64,000 nucleotides of DNA, taken from positions 1 to 64,000 of the forward strand of contig JADNRX010000138.1 in NCBI GenBank assembly GCA_015501595.1. The letters run 5' to 3'. Under the pieces are notes generated by a model, which ran no database searches, had not been told where the DNA came from, and worked only from the letters and a program-made list of their open reading frames with translations. The DNA is from Hymenopellis radicata. Its lineage: Eukaryota; Basidiomycota; Agaricomycetes; Agaricales; Physalacriaceae. Below, one piece after another: positions 19,741 to 29,594 of the stretch; position 1 is the stretch's first letter, and each line of letters opens with the position of its first letter. The position numbers and the translations under genes are program-made.

Positions 19741-20338
19741 CCAGTACGGGGGGTGTGCGGCCGTACCAGCAGGTGCTCGGCATGACGGCGAGCCACGGCA
19801 GCATCGCAGGGGACCCTGGAATGCTATTACCAGGTCTAGGGGATGCTGCCGAGCGTGGCGCACTTCGGGTAATCGGTTACTTGGCCTCATAGCTGGTATT
19901 CAGACCCGGTACCCAGTCAACCAGGCAGTGGCGCCGTACCCGCACCCTGCCGCGCCATTCCCGCCCTCATTTTGCATTGCCAAAACCTCTGTAATTGACT
20001 TCTCATCCTTCTGGTACCCTTTTTGGGGTAAAATCAACATCATGGTTGGAATTCCCAATCAGGAAATTCTCCCGCCTACCCCCGCGTCCCCGCCACCCTA
20101 TTACCGGTGCCTACTGATTCAATTTATGCTCTTCCTATATCACAGGACATCATATATTGAATTCTTCGCACTCTACGGAACAATTGACGCCACTCTCAGT
20201 GGTTCACTTCCCAATTAGGATGACTTTGGGCTGATCGCACCCCACGACACCGCCACTCAGTCAGCTTCTCATTGGGAACAGGGCCTATTGTCGATCACAA
20301 ATAATATTCATTTCATAATTCTAAGCTAAAATTCTACT
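19741..20338. other. No gene recognised
   Basis: DNA between the CATCAGG element and the KDZ remnant. It contains GC-rich imperfect inverted repeats around 19790-19880 (GGCAGCATC ... GATGCTGCC) but no coding signature. Confidence 0.4.
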
Positions 20339-20340
20339 AT

Positions 20341-21353
20341 ACAGGTTCCTCATCGTCGATAGTGTCATCTTCATCTTCCGGCTCATAGCTGCTTTTGGCC
20401 TTGGCGTCGAGCTCAATCTCGAGAATATGGGTAATGGGCAATCCTTTCAGGAGATCCTCCTTCGCTGCCTTCAGAGGGCCCCAACTCAATTCGAGCTGCT
20501 CTGCGTTTCGGAGCTGACTATCAGCTGCAGCTAGGGCGTAGGCACAGGCACCTTTGGCCATTGGATCATCAGCGTTGGCGAAGGGGTCGGCACGTTGTTT
20601 CCACCAGTCTGCTTTCCATTTACGGAAAGCCACCACGCGGCGCATCTCTTTGATCAGGAGCTCGACTTGCTCACGCCAGCGTAGCATGCGCGCGCGGGCC
20701 TCGCACCACTTGATTTTCAGTGCTGAAAATGTATTATTAGATGTTTTGAATAACCAACATAGATAGCTTACTCTCATTGAACGTCACGTCGTTCGTTTAT
20801 GTGCTTGCATCCATGTCCTTCGGAAAACTATACCAAATCTAGGAGATCTCACGCCGCCCTTCGCCCTGGGACACAATAGCATCCGCCGTTGCTGGCCCTA
20901 TGTTCCCCAAATAGATGAGTCCACGTTGGCGAATGTCAGCCGCTTCATCCTCTTCACGGCGGGAGAGCATTCTTTCATTCACTCCCGCGACGTGCTTATC
21001 CTTGAGAATCCGTAGATCGTGCTCCCAGTCGCCATGTCCAAGCAGACGATAGAGGGCATTTCGCGCCCATTGGTACTCCAGCTTGCTCAGATTGATTCCG
21101 ACGAGTACCCTGGATCACATCAGGATCAAACGGTAATAAGTATCTAGGCAGATGACTCACCAGTGTTGAACTCCTTCAGCACGTGTTGTCACTGTTTGGC
21201 CAGTAATATTTCTGACTTGGAAGAGGAGACCTGCCGAACGAGTTCGAAGACCGCGTCTCAAATTATCCAAGAACTCATAACACTGGGCTTCCCGGATGCG
21301 TGCTTCAGCAGCAGCAAGACCCTCCTTGCATGCCTGTGGAAGATCACGCTGTG
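20341..21353 (-). pseudogene. KDZ (Kyakuja-Dileera-Zisupton) transposase, C-terminal remnant
   Basis: On the minus strand three exons give the C-terminal region of KDZ transposases: ACKEGLAAAEARIREAQ (21353-21161), an intron at 21160-21110, then YQWARNALYRLLGHGDWEHD and VAGVNERMLSRREEDEA, an intron at 20771-20723, then KWCEARARMLRWREQVELL, MRRVVAFRKWKADWW and an acidic tail ending EEPV at a natural stop. TAG at 20839-20841, where the family normally has Trp, and TAA at 20797-20799 interrupt it, so it is dead. The catalytic N-terminal part is missing because Ngaro copy 1 begins at 21354. KDZ proteins move large DNA transposons. Confidence 0.82.
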
Positions 21354-21900
21354 CATCCGCAAGGACCACGTCTCTGCGCGCCGAGCTCTCACTCAAGAGT
21401 CCGAGTGGACACGCGTCTTTGATGCGTATGCCACCGGTGTTGGGCTTATCTACCCTCACCGCAAGGACGAACTCCAGGGCTATCGCGTACTCATTGTGGA
21501 ACTATTCCGCGCCACGCCCTCGAATCCAGCGTTCCCTATTCGCTGTGATAAGGAGACTCGCACTCGCTATGCTAACTCTCCTTTCAATCTCAATGACCGC
21601 AATGCGCTCCAGTTACCGCTTCTTACAGAGATGTTACGCACCTCTGAGGCGGCTAATCCACGCAAGCGGTCTTCTGATTCTAGCAGCTCGCAGCCTGCGA
21701 CACGTCGTCGCGTCATCTGCCAGAATTGGAATCTGGGCAAATGCCCATCTCCGTGCCCGGGTAGCCGTGTACACGGTACTTGCAGTGAGTGCGGAGGAAA
21801 GCACACCGCCAAAAGCCACCCAGCCTGCCTCGTCCTCCTCGAAGCCAAGCGAGCTGTCAGTCGTGCAGGACCGAGTTCAGGCGGCAATGTCGAAGCCTAA
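21354..21900 (+). pseudogene. Ngaro copy 1: C-terminal part of the Gag-like protein
   Basis: Continues the copy 2 protein from RKDHVSARRALTQESEW to its end, including the Cys/His cluster around CQNWNLGKCPSPCPG and CSECGGKHTAKSHPAC, likely a nucleic-acid-binding zinc finger. The N-terminal half is absent; the frame continues left into antisense KDZ sequence by chance. The stop is at 21898-21900. Confidence 0.75.
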
Positions 21901-23728
21901 ATCGTTGAAGCGTAAATCCGATGCTGTACCACCACCTCCACGCTTTAAGCGTGGCTATGTATTTACTACGAATGTACCATCACAATCAAAAGCTCCTCCG
22001 AGCATTTCTTCCACTTATACTGCTCCTCCACTTCCTTTACCTCCTGAACATATTCGCAACGATCCTACCATTCAGCAGTCTCTTGCTGCTGTTGCCAACT
22101 ATATCGAGGTCAGCACACCAATCAATGTTGACCGCTTTGAGCGACTTCTGGCCAATCATCCCAATCAACCCTTTGTGAAGTCTATTACTCGTTCGCTTCG
22201 TGAAGGGTTTTGGCCATTGCATGACGGTGAGTGGGAAGCGCACCTCAAAGAGCAGATCAAAGACAATTACTCTACTGAGGAGCGCGATCTCACTGAGCTG
22301 CGCAAACACCGTGATCAAGAAGTCGCTGCGGGTCGCTGGTCACCTGCGCTTCCAGAGGGCTTTAAGCTCCTTCCTGGTATGCGCCTGTCACCCATGTTCG
22401 TGGTGTGGCAGAAAGGTAAACCACGTGTCGTCATGGACCATACTGGCAATGGTCTTAATGAGGGCATTGCGAGAGAGGATGCAAAAGTGAAGTACGACGA
22501 CATGCACTCCTTTGGGCAGGTACTGCATGACGTCCTTCAAACTCACCCTCACGAGGAAATCCTGCTCTTCAAGAGTGACATCTCGAAGGCATTCCTCAAT
22601 CTCCCTGTTCATCTCATCTGGCAACTGCAGCAAGTTGTTATCGTTGACGGTCGCCATTATATTGTGCGCCGTCTCATCTTTGGAAGTCGTGCATCTCCAT
22701 ACTGCTGGTGCTCGTTCTCCGGTCTGGTTAACTGGATCGCTTGGGAACTTGACGTACTCGGCTTGCACGACTACATGGACGACTACTATGGCTGGGACAC
22801 CAGTCGCAATCTAGTACTCTTTCATGGACAGCGACGTCCACATCGTCAAGTCCAGCTTCTTCTCTTGTGGGACTCTCTTGGCATTCCCTATGAGGACAAG
22901 AAGCAAGAGCACGGTCGTCAGCTGAAGATTATTGGTTTCTGGCTTGATGCCATCTATGGCTCCATTTCCCTCACTCCAGACTCCATCACAGACATGATCA
23001 CTAGAATCGAGTCGTTCTTGTCTGATCTCAAACCTCCTCTCAAGGAATGGCTATCCTTGGGTGGTTATCTCAACTGGGCTTTGAATGTGCTGCCTTGGGC
23101 ACGGCCAGCACTTACAGAGCTCTACCGCAAGATCAGCGGTAAAACCCTGCAGTACAAAGGCATTCCATTGAACCTTGAGGTTAGATCTGACCTCACTTGG
23201 TTTGTCAATGCATTGCGACACTGTATCGGAGTGCGCTTCGTCAATGCGCAGGCTTGGGACGATACAGAGGCCGATATGGTCTGTTGGACAGATGCTAGCA
23301 ATCTGGGCCTTTCCTTTGTATATGCTGGAAATGGCTTTTGCTATCGACTCCGAACTACAACCGGAGTTGATACCTTCTTCAGAGAGCTGTTAGCTATCTT
23401 ATGTGCTGTCCATCATGCCGCCTCTCGTCCCTATCCACCTCGTACGCTGTTGATTCATTCTGACAGCCTCGACTCCGTCTCAGTGTTCGATACTCTGGCT
23501 GCTTCTCAGTCAAGTCACAATGCTATCCTCCTTGCTATTGCAGACATTGTCATGCGTACAGGCATTGACGTACGTGTGAGGCACATCCGCGGGGTTGACA
23601 ATGTGATGGCAGACATGTTGTCCCGCTTGCTGTTCTCTGACTTCCAGAAACAGTTTCCCTCCTACCGCATCCGCATTATGGAGCCACCTCGAGAGCTCCT
23701 GCCGGTGCGATGGAGAGATTGCTTTTAG
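21887..23728 (+). CDS. Ngaro copy 1: reverse transcriptase-RNase H
   Basis: Start chosen at 21887 (MSKPKSLKRKS), which overlaps the Gag-like stop by 14 nt, as in the other copies. RT motifs: FKSDISKAF (motif A), FGSRASPYCWCSF (motif B), DYMDDYYGWD (catalytic YMDD). RNase H: WTDASN, FRELLAI, IHSDSLDS and the C-terminal NVMADMLSRL. 613 residues. It copies element RNA into DNA. It differs from copy 2 by few residues (for example VHLIW against VHPIW), so the copies are closely related. Confidence 0.88.
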   Translation: MSKPKSLKRKSDAVPPPPRFKRGYVFTTNVPSQSKAPPSISSTYTAPPLPLPPEHIRNDPTIQQSLAAVANYIEVSTPINVDRFERLLANHPNQPFVKSITRSLREGFWPLHDGEWEAHLKEQIKDNYSTEERDLTELRKHRDQEVAAGRWSPALPEGFKLLPGMRLSPMFVVWQKGKPRVVMDHTGNGLNEGIAREDAKVKYDDMHSFGQVLHDVLQTHPHEEILLFKSDISKAFLNLPVHLIWQLQQVVIVDGRHYIVRRLIFGSRASPYCWCSFSGLVNWIAWELDVLGLHDYMDDYYGWDTSRNLVLFHGQRRPHRQVQLLLLWDSLGIPYEDKKQEHGRQLKIIGFWLDAIYGSISLTPDSITDMITRIESFLSDLKPPLKEWLSLGGYLNWALNVLPWARPALTELYRKISGKTLQYKGIPLNLEVRSDLTWFVNALRHCIGVRFVNAQAWDDTEADMVCWTDASNLGLSFVYAGNGFCYRLRTTTGVDTFFRELLAILCAVHHAASRPYPPRTLLIHSDSLDSVSVFDTLAASQSSHNAILLAIADIVMRTGIDVRVRHIRGVDNVMADMLSRLLFSDFQKQFPSYRIRIMEPPRELLPVRWRDCF

Positions 23729-24714
23729 AGGCATTGGGTGAGGGGAGACGCACTCGTCCCCCTCGCCCATCCATGGACTTGCAGAAATTAGATGAACTTG
23801 TCTTATACTTGCAGGCTCATGCTATTGAGACTTCTACACGTCTTAATTACTCTACTGGTGCCAGAGATTACGCTCACTTCTGTAAAACACATAACCTGTC
23901 TTTGGATCCTACTCCGGAGACCTTATCTCGTTACATTGCGTACACATCACAATTCATTGCTTCTGCTCCAAAATACTTGTCTGGCGCGAAACATTTCCTC
24001 AAAGAGTTCTATCCTCACTTTGCTGACGCTCGTGCATCTGCACTCGTCCAAGCTACTATCCGAGGTGCTAAGAAGGTGAGAGCGGATCCTATACATAGGA
24101 AACCTCCACTTCGCATCTATCACCTTCAACTCTTTGTCAATATCGCAAATCAGACTCAGAAGTACGATGATCTTCTTTTTGCCACCATCATGTCATGTGC
24201 CTTCTATGCTGTTCACCGGATGGGAGAACTGGTGCAGCCCAATCAGAAGAAGCTTCGTGATTGGAAGAAGATCATCAAGCGATCCAGTCTCAAATTTGAA
24301 CCTGGATACGCTGGCTATCGCTTGCCTTATCATAAAAGCGATCCATTCTATCAGGGCACTGATATACTGTTTACTACTCAGAAAGAGGCTGATCCAATTG
24401 CTCTTCTGAAACGGTATGTCTTGCGCAGAGATAAGCTGCATGGTGCTCGTGCGGCACTCTTCATACGTGACAACGGCGTGGTACCAACTCGATCCTGGTT
24501 TGAATCCAAATTCTTTGCGCTGGTGAGTAAAGAGTTTGGTGGTCATTCAGTCCGTTCTGGAGGCATAACACACTACGCATCTCTGGGACTGGCTGAATCT
24601 ATTCTCCAAGCCTTAGGTCGTTGGTCATCATCTGCTTGGAAGATCTATATACGCGACCATCCAGCAGTGCGTGCCGCTCAGCAGTTAGCAGCTCAAAAGA
24701 AATCCTCCTATTAA
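23710..24714 (+). CDS. Ngaro copy 1: tyrosine recombinase
   Basis: 334 residues. The N-terminal SAM-like core-binding part (STRLNYSTGARDYAHFC) is followed by the catalytic domain: Arg in YAVHRMGELV, HSVRSGG (the H-x-x-R box), GRWSS and the nucleophile Tyr in WKIYIRDHP. This class replaces integrase in Ngaro and DIRS elements and inserts circular DNA without target duplication. The start overlaps the RT frame by 19 nt, suggesting coupled translation. The frame is intact. Confidence 0.9.
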   Translation: MERLLLEALGEGRRTRPPRPSMDLQKLDELVLYLQAHAIETSTRLNYSTGARDYAHFCKTHNLSLDPTPETLSRYIAYTSQFIASAPKYLSGAKHFLKEFYPHFADARASALVQATIRGAKKVRADPIHRKPPLRIYHLQLFVNIANQTQKYDDLLFATIMSCAFYAVHRMGELVQPNQKKLRDWKKIIKRSSLKFEPGYAGYRLPYHKSDPFYQGTDILFTTQKEADPIALLKRYVLRRDKLHGARAALFIRDNGVVPTRSWFESKFFALVSKEFGGHSVRSGGITHYASLGLAESILQALGRWSSSAWKIYIRDHPAVRAAQQLAAQKKSSY

Positions 24715-24793
24715 AACCTTCCTCATCTTGCGTTTCGTAAACATCTTTCTTCACCTCCATCCACCCCTCCACTACACACATGCATAGCACAGT

Positions 24794-24872
24794 AGGCACT
24801 TTACGATACGCTTAATTGATGAGGCCCTTGGGGTCCGATTTGGCCTAACTCCGTGTGATCTGAAAGCATAGG
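24794..24872 (+). repeat. Ngaro copy 1 B1 repeat
   Basis: 79 bp, AGGCACTTTACGATACGC to GAAAGCATAGG, repeated as B2 at 25764-25842. Confidence 0.88.
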
Positions 24873-25763
24873 TCGATGTAAATGCGGATTCCAAGGGTAG
24901 GGAGCATTTTCAGAGGCCTCTGCATGCCCCACACCTCTCCATACCCCTATACCTAACTCCCTGCTCCAGGGAGTCCACTCAGTTAGCTTAACCGAGTCAA
25001 ACCGAGTCAAATCATCATTTAGTCAAAAATCTGCATTGTTTGACTAAATGCTGACTCTCTGCTGCTATTACTGCAGCTACTCCATCCTCTGAGCTCTTCC
25101 TAGACTTGTCTAGCCTGTGTCTGGTGTTGTAGTAACAACAGAGGCCACTCACAGGGCGCCCTAGAAGGTTTAGGCAAAAGTTCCCACGCTCTGCCTTCTG
25201 CCTCTTACCATCACCTTCTCCCAGAGGCAAGCAGTTCGTGATCCCTCCAGTCCTCCTGCTCAGGACTGATGCCATACCCCTCTAGAGCACTGTCTGAAGC
25301 CGCCTAGCCAGCCCCAAAACCAGTCCAGACAGGCCCAAAGTGTCCAATTTGTGGGAAATTCGCACTTTTGCTCTCCCAGGCAAGCAGCACTTGCTCTACC
25401 CAGTCCTCTTGCTCAGGACTGATGCATTGGCACCCTAGAAGTCTATTGGAACCATTTGCCACAGCCCCAGAGCCCTACAGCTCTTCCTGCTCCCTCTGCT
25501 TCCAGTATGTGCCAATGTCTCATATCCAGCTCTTCAGAGCTGATGCCTTTTGTGCCCAGATACCCATTCCTTTTCAAGGACTCCTTATCAAGGACACTTC
25601 TGTGGGCTATCTGGTCACAGGTGCGCTCTCTGCACTGTCTCACTCCCCTCCAGCTAATCTGTGTTATCTGGTCACAGTTAGCTCCGCTTTTTTGCGTCCC
25701 CTCCCACCTCTCCCACTGTAATTACAGTAACTACATTTCATGTATTATCTACCATGTACTGTA
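24873..25763 (+). repeat. Ngaro copy 1 A2 repeat and spacer
   Basis: Begins TCGATGTAAATGCGGATTCC directly after B1. About 825 bp match the A1 of copy 2 (28283-29107), followed by a short 3'-specific spacer to B2. Confidence 0.85.
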
Positions 25764-25842
25764 AGGCACTTTACGATACGCTTAATTGATGAGGCCCTTG
25801 GGGTCCGATTTGGCCTAACTCCGTGTGATCTGAAAGCATAGG
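25764..25842 (+). repeat. Ngaro copy 1 B2 repeat
   Basis: Near-identical to B1; its last base marks the element's right end. Confidence 0.85.
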
Positions 25843-26897
25843 CCCCCCTTCACCACCTCCATCTCCTCCTCCACCCCGTCCTCGCCCTAAGCCCCGTGCC
25901 TCAAAGGAACCAGCTGCAGTCAATCGTCCACTCACTCCAGTGCCGGAGGCTGATGAGAATGGTGACGCTGCTCCCAATCTGGAATCTGGGGCCTCAGATG
26001 ATCCCAGATATAGTCGAAGATAACGACACTTTCATCGACGATTTGGGCGTCAATATGGACATCGACGAGTTCGACCTGGACTACTCGACGAAGCGGAACG
26101 GGAGGAATGATGAGGACGAGGCTATATTTGAGGAGTTCGCATCGCCTGCGAGAAAACGGCAGCGCACCAATGACTCGCAGCCACGCCAAGCGAAGCCTGT
26201 CGAGGTTACTGTCGTTATTCCCCAGCGCCAACCTCGCAAAACACTCTGCATTCCACCAATGGGGGATAAGCGGATTCGGAAGGCCTTGCCTGCAGCTAAG
26301 CCGCCGTCGACTCGAGCCGCCAGTGTGGCGCCAGATCCTCCTCCGTTCAACCCTTTCGATGAAAAGCAGTGGACTGACTGGTTTTCGCTCTGTCATCGCC
26401 AGTTCGAATGCATCGGCAGCCCGGAGTGGTATGATTTGCTCAATATGTGGACTCGAGTGGAAGGCTTGGCCCAGTTTCGGTTGGGGACAGTCATTTTGGG
26501 CGGCCACTCGGACTTGAGGCCAATGGCTCTCACGGAGTGGGTAAACACAAAGAGGAAACAACCGATTGTTATCGAGAAGAAGAACCTGAAGAGTTTCGCG
26601 TCGGAGTTTTGGGCCTGGTGGATCGATCTTCAGCCCGAGTGGAGGGACGTTGCCGGTCTCCAGGGACCTCTAACTTCAACACATCGCTCGGCGCCAAATG
26701 GACGTAGTTGGGGAGTGTTGTCTGACGCGAAGGGTAGGAACGGGATGGTGTCCGTAATCGCTTGCTTGGCCTGGTGGAGTGTCCACCATGTCGTGGAGTC
26801 GGGTCCTGCAGCCCTCAGAGCGCAGTGGCGCGACGCGGTGGAGGATGTTAGATATGTCCTGAATGGTGTTCTTGAAGAGGCTCTCCTCGCGTCGTGA
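25843..26897 (+). pseudogene. Multicopy agaricomycete protein of unknown function, C-terminal part
   Basis: The first 180 bases encode a proline-rich linker (PSPPPSPPPPRPRPKPRAS) in one frame and switch near 26010 to the frame of DIVEDNDTFIDDLGVNMDID, so a frameshift or a missed intron is present. Then come an acidic stretch, a basic KRQR segment, and a conserved block with WTDWFSLCHRQFECIG, EWVNTKRKQP, FWAWWIDLQPEWR, GRNGMVSVIACLAWWS and AVEDVRYVLNGVLEE. The same landmarks occur in the broken gene at 54405-59336, so this is a dispersed family; I recall similar unnamed proteins in mushrooms, with no known role. Ngaro copy 1 ends inside the linker, so the N-terminal half is missing here. TGA ends the frame at 26895-26897. 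Confidence 0.6.
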
Positions 26898-27150
26898 GGA
26901 CATGCCGTGGTACGACACGATTATTTATTCTAAGCTCACCCGACTATCCACTAGATGCCGTTACTTACTCTAGACTTAGATTTATATATAGACTTACATT
27001 AGATGTCGACTTTAGATACATAGACTACAATTTACGAGTGATGTCCGACCTTATTAGTTGGATGACTTGCATTGAAGATGAGATTTGACAAGTTCAAGGG
27101 TTTAAGTCATGAGAACCCAATTACAGGGCTTCGCCTAGGTGTTAGATTAA
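26898..27150. other. No gene recognised
   Basis: Short AT-rich stretch with TAGACTTAGATTTA-like repeats; nothing else seen. Confidence 0.5.
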
Positions 27151-27225
27151 GCCTACTTGGCTCAGTTGGTTTGAGCATCACGATCGCAAGTCGTGACGAT
27201 GTGGGTTCAACTCCCACAGTAGGCA
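27151..27225 (+). tRNA. tRNA-like gene or tRNA-derived SINE head
   Basis: Perfect 7-bp acceptor stem GCCTACT/AGTAGGC with discriminator A; A box TGGCTCAGTTGG; D stem GCTC/GAGC; perfect T arm GTGGG-TTCAACT-CCCAC containing B box GGTTCAACTCC. The anticodon arm is odd: with a CACGA/TCGTG stem the loop is TCGCAAG, which puts C at position 33 where U is expected and reads GCA; with T at 33 the loop becomes nine bases and reads CGC. A run of 13 T starting at 27254 would terminate Pol III. The identity is uncertain, and a pseudogene or SINE head is as likely as a working tRNA. Confidence 0.5.
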
Positions 27226-27292
27226 CTCAACCACTAGAGCATTTCTGCACTTGTTTTTTTTTTTTGCTACAAAGTCGCACAGTAAACTTCCG

Positions 27293-27629
27293 GGTAGGGT
27301 GGCACTGTAAACCTCTCAGAGGTGTTAATAACGGTATTGATACCGGCTCTCCAGGAGGCTCTAGTTTTGAAACCGTTACTAATGGTTTCGATACCGGCAT
27401 GTGCTTTGCTCCACGTGATGTGGCGCAGCGGCCCACTGCCCTGATCCCGCCTCTGTGCTACCAATTCTTGCTTGTCCTCAGTGCCAGTGCGCCATCATGT
27501 GAATAGTCACGTGCTGATATCGAAACCATTCCATACCTTGACTGAGATTTTGATTCTATATCAATATCATTAATAACCACAGTAAACCCAAGGTATATCA
27601 AAACCTAGGGTTTACTGCGCCACTCTACC
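27293..27629. mobile_element. MITE with GGTAGRGTGGC termini
   Basis: Left GGTAGGGTGGCACTGTAAACC, right inverse GGTAGAGTGGCGCAGTAAACC (18 of 21 match). The interior has self-complementary ACCGTTACTAATGGTTTCGA and GATACCGG words. The target duplication was not resolved; non-coding. Confidence 0.6.
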
Positions 27630-27659
27630 TTTGGAGGCTGTCAGTAACAGTATCAATTA

Positions 27660-27910
27660 AGTAAACTACAAAAAAACCTATTTGGCAAATAACTGTCAGT
27701 TAGAAAAGGCCTGTTTGGCTAATAGTAGTCAATCAAAAAAGGAAGAAAGACTTATTTGACAAATAGCTATCAGTTGGGGGAAACAAAAAAAAATAATAAA
27801 AAAGCTTATTTGCCAAATGGATGTCGTCTATAACTTGGAAAAATTTGACAAATAAGTGTCGACAGATAGCCTGTCCATGGAGAGACTGTTTGGAAAATAT
27901 CTTTGTAACG
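27660..27910. repeat. Degenerate tandem repeat, about 50-bp period
   Basis: Four to five units built on TATTTGGCAAATAACTGTCAGTT, for example near 27680, 27750, 27808 and 27840. Confidence 0.6.
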
Positions 27911-27959
27911 GGTTGCAGGCCTATTTGACAAAAAAGGTATTTATTGCCTGGCATACCAG

Positions 27960-28282
27960 CCATCGAGGACACATCAATCACGGCGAGAGACAACTGTCAA
28001 AATAGCGGTGGCGGCACCAGTCAGTCATCACGACGACATTGTCTAGCCAAGCATGACAACGGCGACAACGAGCCAGCAAGGACAAAGCCAATCATTACCA
28101 AGTGATGACAATGACAGCCACTACTATACAAGGACCACCATCGAGCAAGGATGACATTGACCGATTAGCAAGGAACTAGGATGACACTAGCCATTACACA
28201 AGGATGGCAACCCTCAGCAAGAACGACGACGGAGCCAGCGACAACAAAAGCAACCGTAGTATCAACTGAGGATGACAAAGGC
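27960..28282. repeat. Degenerate GACAACGGCGACAA-rich low-complexity tract
   Basis: CAAGGATGAC, GACAACG and AGCCA words recur without a strict period; no gene seen. Confidence 0.5.
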
Positions 28283-29107
28283 TCGATGTAAATGCGGATT
28301 CCAAGGGTAGGGAGCATTTTCAGAGGCCTCTGCATGCCCCACACCTCTCCATACCCCTATACCTAACTCCCTGCTCCAGGGAGTCCACTCAGTTGGCTTA
28401 ACCGAGTCAAACCGAGTCAAATCATCATTTAGTCAAAAATCTGCATTGTTTGACTAAATGCTGACTCTCTGCTACTACTACTGCAGCTACTCCATCCTCT
28501 GAGCTCTTCCTAGACTTGTCTAGCCTGTGTCTGGTGTTGTAGTAACAACAGAGGCCACTCACAGGGCGCCCTAGAAGGTTTAGGCAAAAGTTCCCACGCT
28601 CTGCCTTCTGCCTCTTACCATCACCTTCTCCCAGAGGCAAGCAGTTCGTGATCCCTCCAGTCCTCTTGCTCAGGACTGATGCCATACCCCTCTAGAGCAC
28701 TGTCTGAAGCCGCCTAGCCAGCCCCAAAACCAGTCCAGACAGGCCCAAAGTGTCCAATTTGTGGGAAATTCGCACTTTTGCTCTCCCAGGCAAGCAGCAC
28801 TTGCTCTACCCAGTCCTCTTGCTCAGGACTGATGCATTGGCACCCTAGAAGTCTATTGGAACCATTTGCCACAGCCCCAGAGCCCTACAGCTCTTCCTGC
28901 TCCCTCTGCTTCCAGTATGTGCCAATGTCTCATATCCAGCTCTTCAGAGCTGATGCCTTTTGTGCCCAGATACCCATTCCTTTTCAAGGACTCCTTATCA
29001 AGGACACTTCTGTGGGCTATCTGGTCACAGGTGCGCTCTCTGCACTGTCTCACTCCCCTCCAGCTAATCTGTGTTATCTGGTCACAGTTAGCTCCGCTTT
29101 TTTTGCG
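28283..29107 (+). repeat. Ngaro copy 2 A1 repeat
   Basis: Starts TCGATGTAAATGCGGATTCC; similarity to A2 (from 33956) ends at the T-run before GCGTCC. It probably carries the promoter. Confidence 0.88.
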
Positions 29108-29594
29108 TCCTTTCTTTGCGGTTTCACCCCACATCTCTCTCCCAAGCGGCTCACCACCGCTTATTCGAGCTCAACACTCCGTTCAGCGTGCTATACCTCC
29201 CTGGGCTCGGTGTCCTCCTTGTACTTCCTTGTCATCGTCAATCAGTGGTACAGCTCAACCTGTGCTTGCGACCGAGTTCAACACCTGGTCGTACAGCGTG
29301 TGCCTGACTCCCTCACAAGGAGTGTAAATCAGGGCGCTGATTGTGAGACGAGTTCGCTCTCCGAGTGCGCCGTAACACGTTCGCTCGTTGAGTGTTCGAT
29401 AGGCTTGGTTAAGGATCGGTTGGCATCTTGTTCAGGCGCTCTCTATTCGCTCATTACCTGGGTGTTCTCTCTGCGAGAGCATTTGCGTTCTGAGGAGTAG
29501 ACTAGCCAAAAGGCAGCAAGAGGGCGAGAAGCCTGCGCAGACAGCCTTAGGTTGCACATTCTGCTGAGAACGTTCCTGAATCAGGAAGCGGACT

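Larger units (their letters stand above)
21354..25842 (+). mobile_element. Ngaro-type tyrosine-recombinase retrotransposon, copy 1 (5'-truncated)
   Basis: Begins abruptly inside the gag-like frame at the position equal to 30444 of copy 2, with no A1 repeat, and then runs to the intact 3' structure B1-A2-B2. RT and recombinase frames are both uninterrupted. The left junction is in KDZ coding DNA and the right junction is in the coding DNA of a different gene. Simple insertion into one site therefore cannot explain it; recombination between two Ngaro copies or a deletion is needed. Confidence 0.85.

Noticed and set aside
19741..20338. 171-codon plus-strand frame near 19703-20218
   Set aside because: No domain, unusual composition, and it begins inside the CATCAGG terminus.
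24794..25842. Ngaro terminal repeats taken as LTRs
   Set aside because: They are split direct repeats (A1, then B1-A2-B2), not two equal LTRs, there is no target duplication, and the element encodes a tyrosine recombinase rather than a DDE integrase.
25896..26040. Start codon for the multicopy gene at 25896
   Set aside because: That codon is GTG, and the proline-rich upstream frame shows that the true start lies further 5', lost at the Ngaro junction.
27660..27910. Possible CRISPR array
   Set aside because: Repeats are degenerate, spacers are not uniform, and the sequence is eukaryotic.
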